DNA of 11,343 nucleotides. It comes from Anaerolineae bacterium. Its GTDB lineage: Bacteria > Chloroflexota > Anaerolineae > Aggregatilineales > Phototrophicaceae. Of the stretch, positions 1 to 4,825 are shown one piece after another. The notes beneath the pieces are model-generated. The model did not search any database. It saw only the letters and a program-made list of their open reading frames with translations, and was not told the origin of the DNA. Both the position numbers and the translations under genes were made by a program. Location of the stretch: assembly GCA_020848855.1 (NCBI GenBank), contig JADLHH010000076.1, positions 1 through 11,343 of the forward strand. The letters are read 5' to 3'. Numbering within the stretch: position 1 is the first letter of the stretch; every line of letters starts with the position of its first letter.

Positions 1-783
1 CGCTTGTTTCGGGAACGATACGAGGCGGGCGACGGCTTTCTGCATCGGCTGGATGCGCGGGTGAAGGTCGTCGTGGCGCTGCTGATGATCCTGTGCATCG
101 TGCTGACGCCGGAGCGTGCGCTGCCCGCCTACCCGCTGCTGTGGGCGCTGGTCAGCAGCCTGGCGGCGGCTGGGCGAGTCAGCGCGTGGCGGCTGGCGCG
201 GCTGGGCGGGCTGGCGCTGCCATTCGTGCTGACGGCGGCGGCGCTGCCGTTCACGATGCCGGGGCACACGGTCGTCACGATTGCCGGGCTGCCGGTCAGC
301 GACGCGGGGCTGGCGCGCTTCGTCTCGATCCTGCTGAAAAGCTGGCTGTCGGTGCAGGTGACGCTGCTGCTGGCGCTGACCACGCCGTTCACCGACCTGC
401 TGTGGGCGTTCGGCAGCCTGCGCGTGCCGGAGACGCTGATCGCCATCGTCGGATTCATGTATCGCTACCTGTACACGCTCAGCGACGAGGCGGAGCGCCT
501 GCTGCGGGCGCGCGCCGCTCGCAGCGCGGTTGTTCCCGGTCGGAGATCCGGCGGAAGCCTGCTGTGGCGTGCGCGCGCCGCCGGCGGGATGATCGGCAGT
601 CTGTTCCTGCGCAGCTACGAGCGCAGCGAGCGGGTCTATGCCGCGATGCTGTCGCGCGGGTACGACGGGCGGCTGCGCGTCCTCAGCCCGCCGCCGCTGC
701 GCCGGGAAGCGGTCGCCTATGGGCTGATCCCGCTGCTGGCGTTGATTCTGATCGAAGCGCTGGCGCTGGCGTGGTGGAAATGA
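1..783 (+). CDS. cbiQ: ECF transporter transmembrane coupling subunit (CbiQ/EcfT family), 5' edge at window start
   Basis: Membrane-embedded T component of an energy-coupling-factor importer, which links the ATPases to a substrate-binding S component. Seen: an N-terminal R-Y-x-x-G-D-x-x-L-H-R-L-D-x-R-V-K block (residues 5-21, counted from the TTG at position 4), typical of CbiQ, then hydrophobic segments at about 22-36, 41-58, 68-84, 105-125, 142-160 and 236-257. Two Ala-Arg coupling motifs lie in the cytoplasmic helices: RARAARSAV (168-176) and AMLSRGYDG (214-222), as expected for EcfT binding to the ATPase grooves. The frame is open to base 1, so the true start may lie a few codons upstream; by comparison with the family only a handful of residues can be missing. 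It overlaps the next gene by ATGA. The transported substrate cannot be read from this subunit: cobalt/nickel is the historical CbiQ role, but vitamin ECF systems use the same family. Confidence 0.9.
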   Translation, partial: RLFRERYEAGDGFLHRLDARVKVVVALLMILCIVLTPERALPAYPLLWALVSSLAAAGRVSAWRLARLGGLALPFVLTAAALPFTMPGHTVVTIAGLPVSDAGLARFVSILLKSWLSVQVTLLLALTTPFTDLLWAFGSLRVPETLIAIVGFMYRYLYTLSDEAERLLRARAARSAVVPGRRSGGSLLWRARAAGGMIGSLFLRSYERSERVYAAMLSRGYDGRLRVLSPPPLRREAVAYGLIPLLALILIEALALAWWK

Positions 784-1511
784 GCGCCGCTTCCGCCGCT
801 GTCGCGGTCGAGGGGCTGTCGTTTCGCTACCCCGACGGAACCCGCGCGCTCGATGAGATTTCGCTGCGAGTCGCGCCGGGCGAGAAAGTCGCGCTGGTCG
901 GTCCCAACGGTAGCGGGAAATCGACGCTGCTGCTGCACCTCAACGGCGTGCTGCGCAGCTCAACCGGGACGATCACTGTCGCCGGGCTGCCGGTGAATGA
1001 CCGCCATCTTGGGCAAATCCGCGCCGCTGTTGGCTTGGTGTTCCAGAACCCGGACGACCAGCTTTTCGCGCCGCAGGTGTACGGCGACGTGGCGTTCGGT
1101 CCGCTGCACATGGGGCTGCCGGAAAGCGAAGTCCGCGAGCGCGTTCGGCGCGCGCTGTCTGCTGTCGGCATAGGCGATTTTGCTGACCGATCCAGCCATC
1201 ACCTGAGCGTGGGCGAGAAGAAGCGGGTCGCGCTGGCGACGGTACTGAGCATGGAGCCGCAGATTCTGGCGCTGGACGAGCCATCCGCCGGGCTTGACCC
1301 GCGCGGTCGGCGCGAGTTGATCGCGCTGCTGCGCACGCTCGACCAGACGATGCTGATCAGCACCCACGACATGCGGCTGGCGTCCGATCTGTGCGCGCGC
1401 GCCGTCGTGCTGGACGGCGGACGGGTCGTCATCGACGGCGAGGCGCACGCCATCCTCAACGATGCCGACCTGATGGAGCGGCATGGTCTCGAACGCGCGT
1501 ATTCCACCTGA
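780..1511 (+). CDS. cbiO: ECF transporter ATPase (CbiO/EcfA family)
   Basis: ATP-hydrolysing subunit of the ECF importer, 243 aa, cytoplasmic. All ABC ATPase motifs are visible and intact: Walker A GPNGSGKST (41-49), Q-loop in VFQNPDDQLF (87-96; the QNPDDQ form is characteristic of CbiO/EcfA), signature LSVGE (142-146, a variant of LSGGQ with both glutamine and first glycine replaced), Walker B ILALDEP (162-168), D-loop AGLD (170-173) and H-loop His196. The ATG at 780 overlaps the cbiQ stop (ATGA), which fits translational coupling and fixes the start; an open frame continues upstream but is only a shadow of cbiQ. The length is slightly short of the roughly 270-280 aa usual for EcfA, with a reduced C-terminal coupling tail. 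Only one ATPase is visible here, so either it forms a homodimer as in CbiMNQO or a second one lies upstream. Confidence 0.94.
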   Translation: MSAASAAVAVEGLSFRYPDGTRALDEISLRVAPGEKVALVGPNGSGKSTLLLHLNGVLRSSTGTITVAGLPVNDRHLGQIRAAVGLVFQNPDDQLFAPQVYGDVAFGPLHMGLPESEVRERVRRALSAVGIGDFADRSSHHLSVGEKKRVALATVLSMEPQILALDEPSAGLDPRGRRELIALLRTLDQTMLISTHDMRLASDLCARAVVLDGGRVVIDGEAHAILNDADLMERHGLERAYST

Positions 1512-1589
1512 AGCGAGCGCGTCCTGATAACGCCATCGAGACGGAAAATTGCCTTGATGCGCTGCTGGTTGCAGAATTGTGCGTGACTT

Positions 1590-1623
1590 CGTCCCGGCGG
1601 TGGCGCACCGCTCTTTCGGGACG
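1590..1623 (+). promoter_or_regulatory. structured leader: nested inverted repeat upstream of eda
   Basis: The 133-base gap between cbiO and eda contains two nested perfect stems: outer CGTCCCG (1590-1596) with CGGGACG (1617-1623), and inner GCGGTG (1597-1602) with CACCGC (1606-1611), a GCG loop, and a five-base TCTTT bulge on the 3' side. Thirteen base pairs in total. It ends seven bases before the Shine-Dalgarno of eda. No T-run follows, so a canonical intrinsic terminator is unlikely; an RNA leader element or a processing/stabilising hairpin is possible. I see no convincing sigma-70 promoter in the rest of the gap. Confidence 0.4.
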
Positions 1624-1644
1624 CCTGAGAAAAGGAGCAATCCA

Positions 1645-2292
1645 GTGGATGCAAAAGCGCAGAATCTCGCTCGTCTTCGTGATCTGGGGCTGGTCGCGGT
1701 GATTCGCGGTCCTTCGCCGGAACTGACCGTGAAGCTGGTCGACGCGCTGGTACGCGGCGGCGTAACCGGCATCGAGATCACCTTCACTACGCCCAATGCC
1801 CTGCAGGTGACGCAGACGCTCGCGCGGGAATTCGGCGATACGATTCTGCTTGGCATGGGCACGCTGACCGAGCCGGAACAGGCGCAGCAGGCGTTGGATT
1901 CCGGGGCGACGTTTCTGGTCAGTCCCGGCACCGAAACGGAACTGGCGCGGGCGATGACGGCAACCGGCTTGCCGACGATGATGGGCGCTCTGACGCCGAC
2001 CGAGGTGATGATGGCAAACCGGCTCGGCTCGGACGTGATCAAGCTGTTTCCGGGGTCGCTCACGGGTCCCGCTTATGTCAAGGCGCTGAAGGGGCCCTTC
2101 CCCGACCTGCTGTTTATGCCGACCGGCGGCGTCTCGGCGGAGAATGTCGCGGACTGGTTCTCCGCTGGGGTGGTGGCGGTGGGCGCGGGCAGCGAACTGT
2201 GCCCGACGCCATTGGTGAAGGCGGAGCGGTTCGACGAAATTGTCACGCGGGCGCAGCAGTTCGTCGCCGCCGTTCAGCAGGCGCGCGCCTGA
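1645..2292 (+). CDS. eda: 2-keto-3-deoxy-6-phosphogluconate (KDPG/KHG) aldolase
   Basis: Class I aldolase splitting KDPG into pyruvate and glyceraldehyde 3-phosphate (Entner-Doudoroff pathway), or the related 4-hydroxy-2-oxoglutarate reaction. The protein is 215 aa, the usual family length. Visible motifs: VAVIRG (17-22, phosphate-site Arg21), GIEITFTTPNA with catalytic Glu44, LVSPGT (91-96), LTPTE (116-120), the Schiff-base lysine in VIKLFPG (Lys133) and the PTGGV phosphate-binding loop (159-163). Start choice: the frame stays open upstream to a GTG at 1579, but AAAGGAG at 1631-1637 lies seven bases before the GTG at 1645, and family members begin close to this point. Its neighbours are not other Entner-Doudoroff genes; a dead or reduced histidine kinase follows 39 bases downstream. 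Family members also act on KDPGal and similar acids, so substrate specificity is inferred only from the family. Confidence 0.93.
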   Translation: MDAKAQNLARLRDLGLVAVIRGPSPELTVKLVDALVRGGVTGIEITFTTPNALQVTQTLAREFGDTILLGMGTLTEPEQAQQALDSGATFLVSPGTETELARAMTATGLPTMMGALTPTEVMMANRLGSDVIKLFPGSLTGPAYVKALKGPFPDLLFMPTGGVSAENVADWFSAGVVAVGAGSELCPTPLVKAERFDEIVTRAQQFVAAVQQARA

Positions 2293-2331
2293 AAAGCCTG
2301 ATTCCGTTCGGAAAAATGACGTAAGGCGGCA

Positions 2332-3162
2332 TTGAACAGCCGTTTGTGGAATCGTTCCTTAATGGTGTACATCGTCGATGTCACGGCGGACAAGCAGTTG
2401 GAAGCAAGCCTGCGCGCCGCGCTCGCCAACGAAAAAGAGCTGAACCAGCTTAAGACCAGCTTCACGTCTATCGTCTCGCACGAATTTCGCACCCCGCTTT
2501 CGGTGATCCTGTCGTCGACCGAACTGCTCAGCGTGTATGGCGAGCGCATGGACCTAAACCGGCGGCTGGAGAAGCTGGAGAACATCACGCGGCAGGTGCG
2601 GCGGCTGATACAACTGCTCGACGACGTGCTGATGATCACACGTTCGGAAAGCACCAGGTTTGCGTTCAAGCCGGCGATGGTGGATGTTCTGACGCTGTGC
2701 GAAGAAGCCCTTGAGGATATCCGGGTTGGGTATCGGCAGAACGTCACCGTCGAGTTTATGCACGCGGGCGAATGCGGCACGGTTCGCACCGATGAATTTC
2801 TGCTGCGACGCATCGTGCAGAACCTCGTTTCGAATGCCGTCAAGTATTCCAGCGATGACGGGGTGGTGCGGGTGGTGCTGAACTGTTCGGATACGGCATT
2901 GACGCTTCAGGTGGAAGACCACGGAATCGGCATTCCCGAACGCGACCAGAGCCGCCTGTTCGAAGCATTCCAGCGCGCGGCGAACGTCGGCAACATCCAG
3001 GGCACGGGTATCGGTCTCTCGATTGTCCGGAGAGCTGTGGATGCCTGCGTCGGAACCATCGTGTTCACGAGCGTGGAAGGAGAAGGGACGACCTTCACCG
3101 TCAACCTGCCCATTTCCGGCACGCAAGAGAAGAATACAGCCAATGAAACCGAAATGAACTGA
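2332..3162 (+). CDS. sensor-less histidine kinase (HisKA + HATPase_c), probably 5'-truncated
   Basis: The transmitter half of a two-component sensor kinase, 276 aa from a TTG start. Seen: a short segment MVYIVDVTADKQLE (11-24) that resembles the last strand of a PAS domain and its linker, HisKA with H-box SIVSHEFRTPLSVI (46-59; phospho-acceptor His50), N-box LVSNAVKYS (165-173, Asn168), G1 DHGIGIP (196-202) and G2 GTGIGLSIV (224-232). Catalytic residues look intact. There is no membrane segment and no sensor domain: an in-frame TGA at 2317 closes the frame just upstream, and eda ends at 2292. AAGG at 2323-2326 could serve the TTG at 2332; the ATG at 2362 has no Shine-Dalgarno. No response regulator is adjacent. 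Most likely it is the remnant of a longer PAS-kinase gene that lost its 5' half; a small soluble kinase that relies on partners is the alternative. Third codon positions are visibly less G/C-biased than in neighbouring genes. Confidence 0.7.
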   Translation: MNSRLWNRSLMVYIVDVTADKQLEASLRAALANEKELNQLKTSFTSIVSHEFRTPLSVILSSTELLSVYGERMDLNRRLEKLENITRQVRRLIQLLDDVLMITRSESTRFAFKPAMVDVLTLCEEALEDIRVGYRQNVTVEFMHAGECGTVRTDEFLLRRIVQNLVSNAVKYSSDDGVVRVVLNCSDTALTLQVEDHGIGIPERDQSRLFEAFQRAANVGNIQGTGIGLSIVRRAVDACVGTIVFTSVEGEGTTFTVNLPISGTQEKNTANETEMN

Positions 3163-3265
3163 CAGCGGAGCGCTGAACCCCGAATGGCGGGCGCCGGGCG
3201 AACTGCTGACGATCCCCAAGACCTACTTCTTCCGACATTACGAACAGTTCCGGGGTATTCACTGA
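3158..3265 (+). pseudogene. possible orphan C-terminal remnant of an unidentified protein
   Basis: Straight after the kinase stop, in another frame, 35 codons (from behind a TGA at 3155 to a TGA at 3263) read like authentic protein: ALNPEWRAPGELLTIPKTY then FFRHYEQFRGIH. It is rich in aromatic and charged residues and poor in the Ala/Gly/Arg runs typical of GC-rich shadow frames. No start codon with a ribosome binding site precedes it. The pattern P-x-x-Y-F-x-x-H-Y-x-x-F vaguely recalls the end of the catalytic barrel in some glycoside hydrolases, but I do not recognise it and would not assign a family. If real, it is the tail of a gene whose body has been deleted, possibly in the same event that shortened the kinase. 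Confidence 0.25.
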
Positions 3266-3385
3266 CGTGGCGCTGCCGGGTATCCGGCGGCGTGTTTGCG
3301 TCCCGCGCGCGGGGCAGGGCGCAGCCTGTGGAAGCGGCGGCAAGCATTCGGCAGGGCGGGATGCGTGCAAATTGCCCATGAAATG

Positions 3386-3412
3386 TTGACAAACCAGAAA
3401 AACTGCTATACG
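3386..3412 (+). promoter_or_regulatory. putative sigma-70-type promoter of the carbohydrate operon
   Basis: A perfect TTGACA (-35) at 3386-3391 is followed 15 bases later by TATACG at 3407-3412, preceded by TGC (extended -10 TGn at 3404-3406). The extended -10 could compensate for the short spacer and the 4/6 match of the -10 hexamer. It sits at the start of the only markedly AT-rich segment of the window, about 90 bases upstream of the first gene of the operon. A second candidate -10, TATAAC at 3432-3437, lacks a -35 at proper distance. Confidence 0.5.
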
Positions 3413-3418
3413 CTCACA

Positions 3419-3445
3419 GTAAGTAAGTTTATATAACTAACTATC
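3419..3445 (+). promoter_or_regulatory. imperfect dyad, putative operator of the carbohydrate operon
   Basis: A 27-base inverted repeat centred on T3432: GTAAGTAAGTT, a five-base TATAT centre, then AACTAACTATC. Eight of 11 arm positions pair, with the inner four (AGTT/AACT) perfect. Each arm is itself a four-base tandem repeat (AAGTAAGT and AACTAACT). It lies 7 bases downstream of the candidate -10, a typical place for a repressor to block initiation. The ROK-family regulator at the operon end is the obvious candidate to bind here, by inference only. Confidence 0.45.
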
Positions 3446-3484
3446 TACTCGCTTTATGTTCACCACCCCGCTCACCCCAATTTG

Positions 3485-3490
3485 AGGAGG
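3485..3490 (+). promoter_or_regulatory. Shine-Dalgarno of the solute-binding protein gene
   Basis: A perfect AGGAGG lies nine bases before the ATG at 3500 and therefore decides between that ATG and the TTG at 3482 in the same frame. It is the strongest ribosome binding site in the window, in keeping with the high expression usual for binding proteins. Confidence 0.85.
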
Positions 3491-3499
3491 AAATATCTG

Positions 3500-4753
3500 A
3501 TGAAAGCCCGTCTTTTGCTATTGGTCGTGGCGCTGTTCGCGCTGACGGCTGTCGTGCTGCCTGCCGCCGCTCAGGGGCAGTCGCTCGAAATCTATATCGC
3601 CGGCGCGAACCAGCCGACTATCGACTGGTTTAACGACACGGCGTTTCCGGCTTTTCAGGCGGATCATCCCGACGTGACGCTCGACATCATCACCGGCGGC
3701 TGGGGCGACTTCGATACGTCGGTTTCCGGCTGGATCACGACTGGCGATGGTCCCGATATCATCTACCTCGGCTCGGAATACGCCGCGACTTTCGGCGACC
3801 TGCTGACCGATATGGACCCGTATCTGAAGGACTGGGATGAACTGGCGCAGTTCCTGCCAGCGGCGATTGAAACCGTCACCTACGATGGACACATGCGCGG
3901 TCTGCCGATCCTTCAGGGACCCCGCCCGATCTTCTATCGCACCGACATCGCCGCTGATCCGTCGGTCATCCCGCCGCTGACGTTTGCCGACTCGGTCGCG
4001 TTCGCTGCTGCGAACACGGAAGTGGTCGATGGCGCGCTCACCAAGCAGGCATACCTTGACATCGGCAGTGGTCTGTTCGACTCGCAGGAATTCATCGCCA
4101 ATATCTGGGCAGCCGGTGGCGAGCTGTATTACGACGACGGAACCAGCGCCTTCGACAGCCCTGAGACCGCCGAGGCGATGCAGTACATGTACGACCGCCG
4201 CCGCGCCATCCTGCCGACCGATACGACGGCTGGCTTGCCGCCGTTCGAAGGCGTTCCTTTTGCCTCGAACGCCGTCGTCAGCGGAATGCTGCCGATGTGG
4301 AATATGCCGCCCACCACCGACCCGATGTGGGACAACATCGTCATCGCCCCGTATCCCGCGGGCGTGAACGGCAAGCCCGTGATTCAGAACTTCGTCGACT
4401 GGCTGGCTGTCCCGGCATACGCGCCAGATCCGGCGCTGGCGGGCGAATTCCTCAAGTTCATCGCCAACCGCGATAACGCCATCGCCCTCAACACGGTCTC
4501 CGGCTACGTCCCCGTTCGTACCGACTCGTGGGATGATCTGCGCGCCAGCAGCCCGGTGTGGTCGAAGATTATCGATCTCGCGGTCGAGTATGGTCGTCCG
4601 TTCTCCGACATCCGCGCCAGCGCCGAACTCCGCCCGCTGATCGTCGAGCAGGTGACCATGTTCCTGACCGACCAGCAGAGTCTGGAAGATACGCAGGCGG
4701 CGCTGAAGGAAGAGTACGACGGCATTCTGGAAGACAACGGGTATCTGGACTAA
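3500..4753 (+). CDS. extracellular solute-binding protein, family 1 (CUT1-type sugar importer)
   Basis: The substrate-capturing subunit of an ABC sugar importer, 417 aa, the normal size for family 1 (MalE/UgpB-like) binding proteins. It starts with a signal peptide: MKAR, a hydrophobic core at 5-20, and an Ala-x-Ala site PAAA|QGQ with probable cleavage after Ala24. There is no lipobox, and I find no cysteine anywhere, so this is not a lipoprotein and must be held near the membrane in another way. Mature features fit the fold: LEIYIAGANQPTIDWFND (29-46), a GDGPDIIYLG block (82-91) typical of the hinge-proximal strand of the N-lobe, and DWLAVPAYAPDPALAGEFLKF (299-319) near the C-lobe. It opens the operon, ahead of two permeases, separated from them by a strong hairpin. 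The ligand cannot be read from sequence alone; the neighbouring GH3 and GH18 genes point to amino-sugar oligomers. Confidence 0.92.
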   Translation: MKARLLLLVVALFALTAVVLPAAAQGQSLEIYIAGANQPTIDWFNDTAFPAFQADHPDVTLDIITGGWGDFDTSVSGWITTGDGPDIIYLGSEYAATFGDLLTDMDPYLKDWDELAQFLPAAIETVTYDGHMRGLPILQGPRPIFYRTDIAADPSVIPPLTFADSVAFAAANTEVVDGALTKQAYLDIGSGLFDSQEFIANIWAAGGELYYDDGTSAFDSPETAEAMQYMYDRRRAILPTDTTAGLPPFEGVPFASNAVVSGMLPMWNMPPTTDPMWDNIVIAPYPAGVNGKPVIQNFVDWLAVPAYAPDPALAGEFLKFIANRDNAIALNTVSGYVPVRTDSWDDLRASSPVWSKIIDLAVEYGRPFSDIRASAELRPLIVEQVTMFLTDQQSLEDTQAALKEEYDGILEDNGYLD

Positions 4754-4770
4754 GCTATAGCAATCGCTGT

Positions 4771-4794
4771 GGGGCGCGGGTGATCTCGCGCCCC
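4771..4794 (+). terminator. intercistronic hairpin between binding protein and permease genes
   Basis: GGGGCGCG (4771-4778) pairs perfectly with CGCGCCCC (4787-4794); the stem extends outward by T4770-A4795 and inward by a G-T and a G-C pair, leaving a TGAT loop. No T-run follows (the next bases are ATCCCC), so it is more likely a 3' stabiliser or partial attenuator that keeps binding-protein mRNA above permease mRNA, as known for malE-malF, than a full terminator. Confidence 0.55.
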
Positions 4795-4825
4795 ATCCCC
4801 ACTTGAATTAACGAGAGGCAACCTC

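Larger units (their letters stand above)
3163..3499. other. intergenic region: gene remnant, featureless stretch, then promoter/operator
   Basis: A 337-base stretch without a credible intact gene. The first 100 bases hold the possible orphan tail described separately. From 3266 to about 3380 I see nothing functional: GC-rich sequence with a 12-base palindrome CCCGCGCGCGGG (3302-3313), which has no loop and no T-run, and a nine-base direct repeat GGCAGGGCG (3313-3321 and 3350-3358). From about 3381 the composition switches abruptly to AT-rich and carries the promoter and dyad listed separately. The last 50 bases are the leader of the solute-binding protein gene with its Shine-Dalgarno. Confidence 0.6.

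Noticed and set aside
93..1511. Long frame that would fuse about 229 extra residues to the ATPase
   Set aside because: The extra part is an Ala/Arg/Gly-rich shadow of cbiQ; the ATGA overlap at 780 gives the natural start and the ABC domain begins right there.
1579..1644. Upstream GTG start for the aldolase adding 22 residues
   Set aside because: No Shine-Dalgarno, the segment is a nested inverted repeat, and AAAGGAG marks the GTG at 1645, where the family N-terminus begins.
3302..3313. Perfect palindrome CCCGCGCGCGGG as a terminator
   Set aside because: It has no loop and no T-run; GC-rich alternation easily gives such palindromes by chance.
3184..3381. 65-codon open frame in the gap before the binding protein gene
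   Set aside because: No ribosome binding site, no motif, composition like a shadow frame; the overlapping frame at 3158-3265 looks more protein-like.
3432..3437. TATAAC as a second -10 box
   Set aside because: No -35 element at 15-19 bases upstream, and it falls inside the dyad; the upstream TTGACA with extended -10 is better.
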